Origin: Myxococcales bacterium
GTDB lineage: Bacteria > Myxococcota > Polyangia > Polyangiales > Polyangiaceae
Length of the DNA stretch: 64,000 nucleotides
Direction: 5' to 3'
Assembly: GCA_003151595.1 (NCBI GenBank)
Contig: PLXW01000030.1
Span: forward strand, 43,310-107,309
The notes under the pieces are model-generated. The model did no database searches. It worked only from the letters and a program-made list of their open reading frames with translations, and had not been told where the DNA came from. Both the position numbers and the translations under genes were made by a program. Positions 17,932 to 26,450 of the stretch are shown here, in pieces; position 1 is the stretch's first letter; the number at the start of each line of letters is the position of its first letter.

Positions 17932-19277
17932 CAAAACCCCGCCGTGAGCGTCGCGCCCAGGTTCCAGATGTGCCCGCCCGCCGTATAGTCGCCAACGTAG
18001 TCCACCGGGCTCGCCTTCGTCGTCGTCCCCGTCGGCAGCTCGCTCAGCTGCGCGTGAACGTCGAGCCGCAGATCGCGCGGCAGCTCGGGGATCAGATCCA
18101 CCGCGCGCCCTCCGAGCCCCAGCGAGAACGCGTGCCGGTCGCGATCGATATAGTTCGTCTCGCCGGTCTGCGCGCCGATCGGCGTCTTGTCGTACTCGTA
18201 TCCGCCACGCACGAACGCCTCCCAGTGGTTCGATTGAAACACGCGCCACTCGACGCCCACGCGCGGCACGATCCGATCGTGCATCGCGATCGGCAAGATG
18301 GTCGTCGGCGCCGGCGTCGTCGGCGGCGTGATGTTCGCGGGCCACCCCCCCTTCGGCGGCGGGATGTTCAGCACCACGCTCACGTCCGAGACCGGCGGCA
18401 CGTACGCGCTCCAGTTCACCCACGTCAGATCGAAATTCGCGCGCAGCCCCTTCACGGGCTCCCACGAGTTCCCGAGCACCAGCTGCTGCGGGAGGAAGTT
18501 GTTCACGCTGTCGGTCTGCAGGTCGTAGTACGCGGTCGTCAGGCCCGAGATGTTTCCGCGGAGCTTCGCGTTGAGATCGAGCGAGAGCGAGAACTGCCCG
18601 CGGTACACCACGGCCACCGCCCAGTTTTTCGCCGGCGCGATCCGCACGCCGAGCTCGGGGTAACGGATCGCCGTGAGGTCGGCGTCGACCGAGTGGCGCA
18701 CCTGCGAGTTGTCCGTCTGGAAGATGTCGAGCTGCCCGCTGATGTCGATGGCCCCGGTGGTCGACGACATGAACGACAGCCCGCCGCCGATCTGAAGCCA
18801 CGGCACCGGGCTCACCGCCAGGCTCGCCGCGAGATAGAGGCGCTGGTTGCGGTTGTCGTAGAGCTCCCAGCGCGGCTGATCCTGCTGCTCGGCGCGTACG
18901 CGCGACAGACGATCGTCGGGCAAGTGGATCGCGAACCCGAACGCGAACGGAACGCCGGCGATCACCCCCGGCGCCACGAGCCCGCCGACGAGTCCGCGAA
19001 CGGGATCCACGCCCGAGTCGCGCCCGTTGATCTTGAGCGCGTGGTTCACGCTCATGTAGCCGACGGACAGCTCGAGGCGCCGCGCGAGCGCGAGCCCCGC
19101 GGGGTTGTAGTAGTTCGCGCTGAAGTCGTGCACGTCGGCGGAGCTCGCGCCGGCCATCGCCGTCTCGCGCGAGCCGAAGCCGAACGCATCGAGCGGATTG
19201 GCGCGCGCCGGAGAGGCGAACGCGCACGCGAAGACGCACGCCAGGCTAGACGCGAAAGGCTTGATCCGCGCGCGCAT
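17931..19277 (-). CDS. FadL/OmpP1-family outer-membrane protein
   Basis: A 448-aa protein with a signal peptide (cleaved near ARA) followed by the typical FadL start: GFGSRETAMAGAS and then NYYNPAGLALAR. It has many amphipathic beta strands and ends in an aromatic residue (LTAGF), as outer-membrane barrels do. FadL-type barrels import long-chain fatty acids or other hydrophobic compounds. The ATG overlaps the upstream paralogue stop and the stop overlaps the downstream propeller gene. The substrate is unknown. Confidence 0.85.
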   Translation of the reverse strand: MRARIKPFASSLACVFACAFASPARANPLDAFGFGSRETAMAGASSADVHDFSANYYNPAGLALARRLELSVGYMSVNHALKINGRDSGVDPVRGLVGGLVAPGVIAGVPFAFGFAIHLPDDRLSRVRAEQQDQPRWELYDNRNQRLYLAASLAVSPVPWLQIGGGLSFMSSTTGAIDISGQLDIFQTDNSQVRHSVDADLTAIRYPELGVRIAPAKNWAVAVVYRGQFSLSLDLNAKLRGNISGLTTAYYDLQTDSVNNFLPQQLVLGNSWEPVKGLRANFDLTWVNWSAYVPPVSDVSVVLNIPPPKGGWPANITPPTTPAPTTILPIAMHDRIVPRVGVEWRVFQSNHWEAFVRGGYEYDKTPIGAQTGETNYIDRDRHAFSLGLGGRAVDLIPELPRDLRLDVHAQLSELPTGTTTKASPVDYVGDYTAGGHIWNLGATLTAGF

Positions 19278-20635
19278 CAGAAGCTCACCCCAACGAGCAG
19301 CCCCGCCGCGATCACCGTCCCGCTCACGCGCCCCACGCTGTTGTCGGGCGGCGCCGTCGTGCCGTTCGGTGCGTCGGACTCGATCGTCCGCGGCAGCAGC
19401 ACGTGCGCCTGCGCGAACAGATCGATCGTCAAAGGCGGCAGCGGATCGCGAAACGCCATCCCATAGCCCACGGTCGCCACGAACCGATTCGCGTCGAAGT
19501 ACCGGGTCGGCACCTCGACCGCCTTGGTCACCGCGTCGTTGTACGCCAGCGACGACGGCAGCTTCGACGGCAACGGCGACGGCTCGTAGTAGGCCCCGGC
19601 GCGAACGTGCACGAGCACCTTCTTCGACGCTTCGATCGCGTACTCCGCGCCGACGCGCGGGACGAACGTGTTGGTGTACTTGATCGTCGGCGGCGTGAGC
19701 GCGCTGCACCCCGTGTCGTCGCTGGGGCACGGGAGCGTCGGCTCGAGCGGCCCGGGATACGCGCTCCAGTGCTTCAACGTCGCGCCGACGGCCAGCGCCA
19801 GCGGCCCGCTCGTGCGCGCCAGCTCGAACGCCATCTGCGACGGGTCGTACTGCGCCATGCCGGCGATGTTGAGCACCGGGATGTTCAGCGTCGACAGCTT
19901 GGTGGCGTCGATCGTCACGTCGAAGCGCGCGGCGAGCGCGCCGCGGTACGTGAATCCGACGCGCGTGGTGGCGCCGTCCTTGAAAGGAATGTCGAACGAC
20001 GCGCCGAAGGTCGGCGAGTACGTGGCGATGAGCTGGTCCTCGACGTGCGCGCCGACCTTCCCGGTCGCGTCCGTGGCCACCACCGCGCTCCCCTCGATCT
20101 GCGCGAGCGCGCCGAACCCCGCGCCGATCCGGATCCCCCACCCGAGGTCGATGCCGAAGCCTGCGCGCACCGAGACCGACTGCGTGCGATCGGGGAGGAG
20201 CGGGAACTGCGGCACCTCGGGGTAACTGATGCGACCGCGGACGATGAGGTTCGTCGGCGTCGAGAGCGCGAGCCCCGCGCCGATGCGATCGGTGAGCGCG
20301 CCACGGAGCGGGATGGGCACGTCGACGCCGATGACGATCGACTTCATCGCGTCGTAGCCGACCGTGCCCGGGAGCTTCACGCCGTTGGCGTGCAGGTCGA
20401 ACGAAGCCTCTTCGATCCCGAGCGTCAGCTTCTGATCGCGGATGCGCGAGAGGAGCGCGGGGTTCGTGTAGACGGCCTCGAACCCTTCGGAGTGCGCGGT
20501 CCCCGTCCCACCCATGGCGGGCGATCGCGTCCCGTACCCGAGCACGTCTTCGGGTGACGCCGACGCTTCGCCGCCGAGCACACACGTGCACGCCAACGCC
20601 AGGACGGATGCGGCGAACGCCGCGACAGCTCGCAT
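19277..20635 (-). CDS. FadL/OmpP1-family outer-membrane protein, second copy
   Basis: A 452-aa protein with a signal peptide and the family N-terminus GYGTRSPAMGGTGTAHSEG followed by AVYTNPALLSR. It has many amphipathic strands and a terminal phenylalanine (LLVGVSF). It is a diverged paralogue of the next gene, with which its stop overlaps (TGATG). It is the first gene of the three-gene unit. The two barrels may take up related hydrophobic substrates or may form an exchange pair with the secreted propeller; this is inference. Confidence 0.85.
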   Translation of the reverse strand: MRAVAAFAASVLALACTCVLGGEASASPEDVLGYGTRSPAMGGTGTAHSEGFEAVYTNPALLSRIRDQKLTLGIEEASFDLHANGVKLPGTVGYDAMKSIVIGVDVPIPLRGALTDRIGAGLALSTPTNLIVRGRISYPEVPQFPLLPDRTQSVSVRAGFGIDLGWGIRIGAGFGALAQIEGSAVVATDATGKVGAHVEDQLIATYSPTFGASFDIPFKDGATTRVGFTYRGALAARFDVTIDATKLSTLNIPVLNIAGMAQYDPSQMAFELARTSGPLALAVGATLKHWSAYPGPLEPTLPCPSDDTGCSALTPPTIKYTNTFVPRVGAEYAIEASKKVLVHVRAGAYYEPSPLPSKLPSSLAYNDAVTKAVEVPTRYFDANRFVATVGYGMAFRDPLPPLTIDLFAQAHVLLPRTIESDAPNGTTAPPDNSVGRVSGTVIAAGLLVGVSF

Positions 20636-20692
20636 CGAAGTGGCGCGAGCATCGCAAACTCGCGCGCGCTTCGAAACGAAATCGTCACGCCC

Positions 20693-21817
20693 TCATGTCG
20701 ATGACGACGCGGCGACTCCGGCCAGCTGCCCGCAGGCCGCCGCGATGTCCCCCTCCCCGCTGTACCGCCGGTGCGAGTGGACGCCGCGCGCCGACATCGC
20801 GTCGCGGAAGGCGGCGAGCGTCGCGTCGGACGCGCGGGTGAAAGGGTCGTTCGCTCCGATCGAGTTGTAGGGGATCACGCTGATCCGCGGGCGCACGCCG
20901 GCGCGCTCGGCGAAGCAGAGCGCGCGCTCGGCCAGCGCGTGCGCGTCGTCGATCGAGTCGTTCACCCCCGCGAGCGGCGTCACGGCCCACATCGGCGCGA
21001 GCCCGGTCGTCTTCGCGTGCTCCACGGCGGCGTCCATCACGTCGTCGAGCGAGTGCGCGCGATCGATCGGCATCAGCGTCCGCCGCACGAAGGGCCGCGC
21101 GCTCCCGATCGAGATCGCGAGCCGCACCTTCGGAGCTTCGCGCGCCAGCCTGCGAATCCCGGTCGGCAACCCCGAGGTGCACACCGTCATGCACCGCGCG
21201 TCGATCGCCATCGCGCTCGGCTCGCACATGACCGCGATCGCCTCGAGCACGTGATCGAGGTTCGCCATCGGCTCGCCCATCCCCTGAAAGACGACGCCGT
21301 GCACGCGGTCTCTACTCCCCTCTCCCGTTGCGGGAGAGGGGCCGGGGGTGAGGGTTCGCAGCCCAGCGCGCACGATCCGCACCTGCTCCACGATCTCCCA
21401 CGTCTCCAGGTTGCGCTTCAGACCGAGCCGCCCGGTCGCGCAGAACGTACACGCCAGCGCGCACCCCGCCTGCGAGCTCACGCACACCGAGAATCGCCCC
21501 GCGCGCTCGAGCGGAATGCGCACGGTCTCCACGACCTCGCCGTCGTGCGTCTTTACGACGTACTTCACGAACGGATCGACGCGGCTCGCGCTGGTCTCGA
21601 TCACGCGCAACGACGGCAGGACGCCGCGCGCGCGCACCTGATCCATCGTCGCCCGCCGGACGCCGACGAGCGGCCCCAGCGGGAGATCGCGATGCGCCGC
21701 GCTCACGATCTTCCGCGCCTCCCCCAGCTCGCACCCCAGCGCCAGCGCGAGCGCCTCTGGCGTGATCGCGCGGAGGGCGAGCGCGTCGCGCGCGATCGGG
21801 AGGGCGTCGGTCGTCAC
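20693..21817 (-). CDS. radical SAM RlmN/Cfr-family RNA methyltransferase
   Basis: A 374-aa enzyme of the dual-specificity 23S rRNA/tRNA adenine-C2 methyltransferase family. The radical SAM cluster motif is C119, C123, C126 (CALACTFC). The SAM-binding GMGEP motif follows. The C-terminal catalytic cysteine that carries the methyl group is probably C362 in AAACGQLAG. The order and length fit RlmN. Oddly, residues 154-170 are encoded by an inserted palindromic repeat (see the repeat entry at 21308-21358); they fall in a loop between the third helix and the GMGEP strand, so activity may be kept. It could also be a Cfr-like paralogue. Confidence 0.88.
   Translation of the reverse strand: MTTDALPIARDALALRAITPEALALALGCELGEARKIVSAAHRDLPLGPLVGVRRATMDQVRARGVLPSLRVIETSASRVDPFVKYVVKTHDGEVVETVRIPLERAGRFSVCVSSQAGCALACTFCATGRLGLKRNLETWEIVEQVRIVRAGLRTLTPGPSPATGEGSRDRVHGVVFQGMGEPMANLDHVLEAIAVMCEPSAMAIDARCMTVCTSGLPTGIRRLAREAPKVRLAISIGSARPFVRRTLMPIDRAHSLDDVMDAAVEHAKTTGLAPMWAVTPLAGVNDSIDDAHALAERALCFAERAGVRPRISVIPYNSIGANDPFTRASDATLAAFRDAMSARGVHSHRRYSGEGDIAAACGQLAGVAASSST
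21308..21358. repeat. palindromic repeat inserted in frame in the RlmN-like gene
   Basis: A perfect 11-bp inverted repeat with a 3-nt loop, CCCCTCTCCCG (21317-21327) and CGGGAGAGGGG (21331-21341), is followed by GCCGGGGGTGAGGG. Translated on the minus strand it gives LTPGPSPATGEG. From general knowledge, this same DNA word and peptide occur in many unrelated Gram-negative genomes and proteins as a REP-like element. Here its length keeps the reading frame of the enzyme. Confidence 0.85.
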
Positions 21818-21917
21818 GCGCTGGTCCTTAGCCGAGGCGCGGGGATCGCGCCACGTTGGAGGGGTCGCTCACGACTCCCCGCGATGCGTCATCTACCCAG
21901 GGTATCGTCGGGCGACC

Positions 21918-23252
21918 ATGAGACGCCCTGTGCGCTTTCCGTTCGCCTTCGTGACCAGTGCGTTGCTTCTCGCGTGCGGCAGCGGCGACGACGGTTCGTC
22001 GTCCCCGTCCGACTCGGGCGCGCCCGACGAAGACGCCACCACGGCAAACGACGCGACGACGAGCGGCGACGGCGCCGCGCCGGAAGGCGCTGCGGGCGAC
22101 GACGCGACGACGAGCGGCGACGACTCTGCGCTGGGCCAAGACGCGGGGACGGACGCGAACGGCGACGCGAACGATGCAGGCGACGCGAGCGATGCAGCTC
22201 ACGCGACGGACGCGAACGACGCCGCCCTGAGCGACGCCGATGCGGGCGACGCGAGCTCCGACGCCGGCGCGATCGACTTCGTCCCCGGCGTACAGGTCGC
22301 GACGCTCGCGGGCTCCGACGTCTCCGGCTCGCAGGACGGAACCGGCGCCGCCGCCGAGTTCGACAATCCGACCGGCATCGCCATCGACGCCAACGGCAAC
22401 CTCCTCGTCACCGACTACGACGGCGCGCGCGTTCGCCTCGTCACGTCGCTCGGCGCGGTCACCACGATCGCGTCGGCCACGGGCTTCGCCGGACCGTTCG
22501 CCGCCGCCGTCGCCACCGACGGCGCCTATTACATCTCCACCGACTTCAACAGCGCAGGCACGAAGAACACGACCTCGGGGACGATCTGGCGGGTCGTCCC
22601 GATCGACGGCGGCATCGCCACGCCGACCGTCGTCGCAGCGGGGTTCGGTCGACCGCGCGGGATCGCGGCGATCGCCGGCGGCAATCTCTTCCTCGCCGAT
22701 CGACTTCACGACACGGTCGCCGACCTGAATGTCACCATCGGCGACGCCTCGTTCCTCGCCGGCCAGGTCGACGACGCGGGATTTCACGACGGCACCGGCG
22801 CAGCCGCGAAATTCGACTCGCCCATCGGAGCCGCCGCGCTCTCCGACGGCAGCGTCCTCGTGGCCGACGCCAACAACAACCGCATCCGCCAGATCTCGTC
22901 GACGGGGGACGTCACGACGTTCGCCGGCGACGGCACCGCCGCGATCAAGGACGGCCCGCGCCTCACCGCGCAGCTCAGCGCCCCGCGCGATGTCGCCACC
23001 GACGCCGCCGGCAACGTCTACGTGAGCGACACCGGCAACCACTGCATCCGTCGCATTCGAACCGACGGCACGGTCGACACGCTCGCAGGCAACGGCACCC
23101 AGGGCTTCGCGAACGGCGCCGGCGATCAGGCGGAGTTCTACGGGCAAGAGGGGATCGACGTGAGCCCCGACGGCAAGACCGTCTGGGTGGCCGACGGGAA
23201 CGGCGGCGATGGGTCTGCGTTTCACCGGATCCGGGTGATCACGATTCCGTAA
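21918..23252 (+). CDS. NHL-repeat lipoprotein
   Basis: A 444-aa lipoprotein. The lipobox is LLAC with cysteine 20, followed by an Asp/Ala/Ser/Thr-rich spacer of about 100 residues. A beta-propeller made of NHL repeats comes next; typical blades are NPTGIAIDANGNLLVTD, APRDVATDAAGNVYVSD and a final GIDVSPDGKTVWVAD. Propellers of this type bind proteins, RNA or sugars, and secreted ones in myxobacteria are often surface proteins. The ATG at 21918 is 100 bp from the divergent RlmN-like gene. The stop codon lies in a small hairpin (23242-23263). Confidence 0.85.
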   Translation: MRRPVRFPFAFVTSALLLACGSGDDGSSSPSDSGAPDEDATTANDATTSGDGAAPEGAAGDDATTSGDDSALGQDAGTDANGDANDAGDASDAAHATDANDAALSDADAGDASSDAGAIDFVPGVQVATLAGSDVSGSQDGTGAAAEFDNPTGIAIDANGNLLVTDYDGARVRLVTSLGAVTTIASATGFAGPFAAAVATDGAYYISTDFNSAGTKNTTSGTIWRVVPIDGGIATPTVVAAGFGRPRGIAAIAGGNLFLADRLHDTVADLNVTIGDASFLAGQVDDAGFHDGTGAAAKFDSPIGAAALSDGSVLVADANNNRIRQISSTGDVTTFAGDGTAAIKDGPRLTAQLSAPRDVATDAAGNVYVSDTGNHCIRRIRTDGTVDTLAGNGTQGFANGAGDQAEFYGQEGIDVSPDGKTVWVADGNGGDGSAFHRIRVITIP

Positions 23253-23263
23253 TGATGGAATCG
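23242..23263. terminator. 7-bp inverted repeat around the NHL gene stop codon
   Basis: CGATTCC at 23242-23248 and GGAATCG at 23257-23263 form a perfect stem with an 8-nt loop containing the TAA stop (23250-23252). There is no T-run. It may act in transcript ending or only be the edge of the palindrome array that follows. Confidence 0.4.
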
Positions 23264-23269
23264 CCCTCC

Positions 23270-23640
23270 GTATCCGCGCCACACGATCGCCGATCTCGTC
23301 CTACGAGACCCGCGCTCTCGTCGAGCAGCTCCGAGATCTCGTCCCACAGGACCGGCGATCCCGTCCTACGAGATGCGCGGTCTCCTAGGACGAGACCCGA
23401 GGTCCTGTGGCACAGGACCGGCGATCCCGTCCTACGAGATGCGCGGTCCTGTGCCACAGGACCGGCGGTCCCGTAGTACAGGACCGGCGAGCTCCTCGAC
23501 CAGCTCCGAGGTCCTGTGCCACAGGACCCGAGGTCTCGTAGTACAGGACCGGCGGTCTCGTGGAGCAGCTCCGAGATCTCGTCTCACACGATCGCCGATC
23601 TCGTAGGACACGATCCGAGATCTCGTCCTACACGATCGCC
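23270..23640. repeat. tandem array of 16 degenerate 19-bp palindromes with 22-bp period
   Basis: The convergent intergenic region is filled by units of 8-bp half-site, 3-bp centre, inverted 8-bp half-site and 3-bp spacer (CGA, GGC, CGC or GCC). Full units start at 23292, 23314, 23335, 23357, 23379, 23401, 23423, 23445, 23467, 23489, 23510, 23532, 23554, 23575, 23597 and 23619. Some are perfect, for example GGTCCTGT-GCC-ACAGGACC at 23445 and 23510. Units at 23314, 23489 and 23554 are one base shorter and carry AGCAGCTC or CCAGCTC. Inversion also holds across the spacers, so half-sites alternate in direction every 11 bp. A 38-bp block is repeated exactly at 23345-23382 and 23411-23448. A weak half-unit precedes it at 23270-23288. 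Confidence 0.9.
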
Positions 23641-23648
23641 GACCTAGC

Positions 23649-25850
23649 TCACCGCGGCGACGGCCTCGCGCAGAACCCGTTGATGCAGTCGTACCCCTGC
23701 GTCGCTCCGCAGCAGTCCGCCGCCGTCTTGCACGCCTCGCTCTCCTGCGAGCACCCCGTCGGCGGCGTCACGCACATGAACGCGATCCCGCCGTCCGCCG
23801 CGGTCGACTGCCGGCAGAACCCGCTGCAGCACTCGTCGCCGGTCTCGCACGACAGGCCGTTCTGCTCGCACGGATCGAGCGCCCAGAACGCGCGCATGTT
23901 CCCCGCCGCGAGCTCCTGCCCGTCGAGGTAGAACGCGGGGTGCGTGATGTCCGTCGCCGCCGTGACCGGCGCTTCCCCGCTGCCGCCGGGAATGCTCACG
24001 GCCGAGACCCACAGCTTCTTCCGCGAGCTCGGCGTGCCGCCGGCGCCCACGTAGGCGTTCCCGTTGATCGTGTTGCCGTAGTTCCGTCGCGTCGTGAAGA
24101 CGACCCAGTAGTAGCCGCCCGACGCCACCGGCAAGATCGTCGGCTCGAAGTTCAGGTGCGGGTCGTCAGCGAACGGCAGGTACGAAGCCCCGGCGCGAAT
24201 GCCGTTGAGCTGGTCGGCCGTGGCGATGGTCTTCGAGGGGATGTGCGCGATGTACAGATCGCCGGTCGGTTGCGACGCCGCGTTCGGGTCGTCCAAGATC
24301 GTGTCGTACTCGGCGTCCGAGCCGCTCGCGAAGAACAGGTACTGGTCGTCGGGCGTGAACGTGGGCCACCCCGCGTACGCGGTCGGAGGCAACGTCGCCA
24401 CGTCGCGAAGGTTGCTGAACGTGTTCGTCGCGTCGTTGAAGTCCATGACGGCGATCGTGTGCCCCAACCCCGTGTCGTAGTGGTTGAACGCGACCTCTTT
24501 TCCGTCGGGCGAGAACGTCGGCATCATCATGTTGAGCGAAGGACCGCCGTCCACGGCGTCGAGCCCCGGCGCCGGGATCGGCGTCCCCGTTCGCGGGTCG
24601 AAGAGCGCCGACGGCACGTCGGTCGACCCGTTCCCCATTCCGCGCACGTCGGGGATCCACGCCGCGGTCGACACGGTCCAGGGGACGGCTCCGTAGCGCA
24701 GGAACTTCTTCCCATCGGGCGTGAACGCACCGAAGTCCCACGTGCGATCGGCCGTGCTGAACACCTTCCCGCCGCCGTCGAGCAAGTCGTAGATGCTGTC
24801 CTGGGCGGGGTTCGATCCGCCGTTCGGCTCATCGGCCGCTTCCATGATCGATCCGTTCGCCGCGACGGCGTGGCAAACGTGGCACTCGCCCTGGTTGTTC
24901 GACGAGACGACGACGCTCAGCTGCTGCTCTGCCGGACGGAGCTTGAGCACGGCGCCGGTGACGGCGGGGAAACCGCTCGTCGGAGCCGGCGCCGCGAGCG
25001 CCGAGTTGTAGGAGTTGTAGAAGATCGACCCGCGCAAGTTCCCCGACGCGATCGTCCACGTCTCGGTGATCGGCCCGGTGACTTGCCCGCCGACGAGCTT
25101 CGTCACCTGCACCTTCACCGCGTCCGATCCCAGCGCCGACATCGAGATCGCCTTCCACGCCGTCGGCGTCAGCGGGATCTGCGACGGCAACGTGCTCGGC
25201 CCGTAGAACCCCTGGTAGTCGAGCCCCGCGAACGTCACGTGCACGAACGCCGCGTCGAACCCGGGCGCGCCCGCGTCGGCCCCGGCCGCGAACTGCAGCG
25301 TCGGCGACGGGAGGTCGCGCGGGAAGACGGTCTGGTCGTACGGATAGAGCCAGGTGAAGCCAGGGTCCGCGGTGCCGCCGCCGGTGAGCTTGGTCTGCGA
25401 CCCGCCGTCGATGTTGCCGGGGTTCTCCGTGAGATGGAGATGGATGGTGAGCGAGGTCGACGCCGTGAGCGCGCCCGACGTCGCCGTGACCTCGACCTGC
25501 CCGCCGAGGAGCCCCGACGCGGTGAAGAGGCCGTTGTTGTCGATCGTCCCCACGCCCGCCGCGTCGATCGTCCACTGCGCCGTGACCGGCTGGCCGAGGA
25601 CGAGCGCCTGGTACTGTTCAGTCACGCCCGACGCGGTCACGTCGAGCGTCGCGTTCTGCGGTTGGATGACGAGCGTCTGCGCGCTGCCGTCGTCGTCGCC
25701 GAGATGAAGGCCACCCCCTTCACCGCTGCCGAACCCGCCGTCGCCCGCGCCGCCGCCGTTCTTGGTCGACGTGTCGTTCCCGCATCCGCTCGCGGTCGAT
25801 GCGCCCCACGCCAGCATCCCGATCAAGACAAGGGTCAAGCCTCTGCGCAT
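23649..25850 (-). CDS. large lipoprotein with Ig-like domain, CxxCH site and propeller
   Basis: A 733-aa predicted lipoprotein (lipobox ASGC, cysteine 23). After a Gly/Asp spacer there is a bacterial Ig-like domain at about residues 58-138. A beta region follows, then the single c-type heme motif CHVCH (C323, C326, H327). Next is a TolB/WD-like propeller with blades such as TFSPDGKEVAFNHYD and TFTPDDQYLFFASGSD. The C-terminal region from about residue 665 is Cys-rich (CETGDECCSGFC, CKTAADCCGATQGYDC), like many myxobacterial surface proteins. GGAGG lies upstream of the ATG. The stop falls at the edge of the palindrome array. It may bind heme, but one CxxCH alone is weak evidence. Confidence 0.8.
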   Translation of the reverse strand: MRRGLTLVLIGMLAWGASTASGCGNDTSTKNGGGAGDGGFGSGEGGGLHLGDDDGSAQTLVIQPQNATLDVTASGVTEQYQALVLGQPVTAQWTIDAAGVGTIDNNGLFTASGLLGGQVEVTATSGALTASTSLTIHLHLTENPGNIDGGSQTKLTGGGTADPGFTWLYPYDQTVFPRDLPSPTLQFAAGADAGAPGFDAAFVHVTFAGLDYQGFYGPSTLPSQIPLTPTAWKAISMSALGSDAVKVQVTKLVGGQVTGPITETWTIASGNLRGSIFYNSYNSALAAPAPTSGFPAVTGAVLKLRPAEQQLSVVVSSNNQGECHVCHAVAANGSIMEAADEPNGGSNPAQDSIYDLLDGGGKVFSTADRTWDFGAFTPDGKKFLRYGAVPWTVSTAAWIPDVRGMGNGSTDVPSALFDPRTGTPIPAPGLDAVDGGPSLNMMMPTFSPDGKEVAFNHYDTGLGHTIAVMDFNDATNTFSNLRDVATLPPTAYAGWPTFTPDDQYLFFASGSDAEYDTILDDPNAASQPTGDLYIAHIPSKTIATADQLNGIRAGASYLPFADDPHLNFEPTILPVASGGYYWVVFTTRRNYGNTINGNAYVGAGGTPSSRKKLWVSAVSIPGGSGEAPVTAATDITHPAFYLDGQELAAGNMRAFWALDPCEQNGLSCETGDECCSGFCRQSTAADGGIAFMCVTPPTGCSQESEACKTAADCCGATQGYDCINGFCARPSPR

Positions 25851-25961
25851 GGCGAAGGAACCTCCACGCCAGAAGCGTGTCACGCACTCGGGTGGCGGCG
25901 CCACTTGCTCTCTCCTCCCACCAGGTGCGCTCGCCCGTTGGCGGCGTGCTAGGGTCACCAC

Positions 25962-26450
25962 GTGTTCGGCTTCAGCTTCGGCGAGCTCGTCGTGCTCATC
26001 ATCGTCGGCATCGTCGTGCTCGGCCCCAAGGAGCTGCCGGCGGTCCTCCGAAAGCTCGGCATGTGGTCGGGGAAGCTGCGGCGAATGGCGTCCGACATCC
26101 GCGCGCAGAGCGGCATCGACGAAGTGCTCCGGAGCGAAGGCATCGGCGAGAACATCGCCGAGATCCGGAAGCTCGCGCGCGGCGAGCTCGACCACATTAC
26201 GCGCGAAGCGTCGGTCGACCTCCGCGGCACCTCCCCGGCGCGCGGCTCCAACGGCCGCCCCGCCCCTGCGCTCTCGGCGCACGATCCGTACGGCGACGTG
26301 GACCTCGTCCCCATCGTGCGCGAGCGCGAGTATCCGCGCGAAGGGGCCGACTCGTACCGCGCGGTCTCCGACACCGCGATCGTCTACGCCGACACGCTCC
26401 CCCCCTCCCCGCTCGCCACCAGCACGCTGTACCTCACGGGTGACGCATGA
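25962..26450 (+). CDS. tatB: Sec-independent translocase subunit TatB
   Basis: A 162-aa membrane protein of the twin-arginine translocation system, which exports folded proteins. It has the short N-terminal membrane helix FGELVVLIIVGIVVLG with the TatB-type glutamate at residue 8. A hinge LGPKELP and a long amphipathic helix to about residue 80 follow. The tail is acidic and disordered. LGPKELP favours TatB over TatA. It starts with GTG and its TGA overlaps the tatC ATG. No tatA is seen here, so it lies elsewhere or this protein serves both roles. Confidence 0.9.
   Translation: MFGFSFGELVVLIIVGIVVLGPKELPAVLRKLGMWSGKLRRMASDIRAQSGIDEVLRSEGIGENIAEIRKLARGELDHITREASVDLRGTSPARGSNGRPAPALSAHDPYGDVDLVPIVREREYPREGADSYRAVSDTAIVYADTLPPSPLATSTLYLTGDA

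Noticed and set aside
23239..23606. Open frames on both strands through the palindrome array
   Set aside because: The 22-bp period is not a multiple of three, so all frames are open by composition; the peptides are repeated Arg/Ser/Gly words with no ribosome-binding site.
23270..23640. CRISPR array
   Set aside because: Repeats are 19 bp and degenerate with 3-bp spacers, and no cas gene is near.
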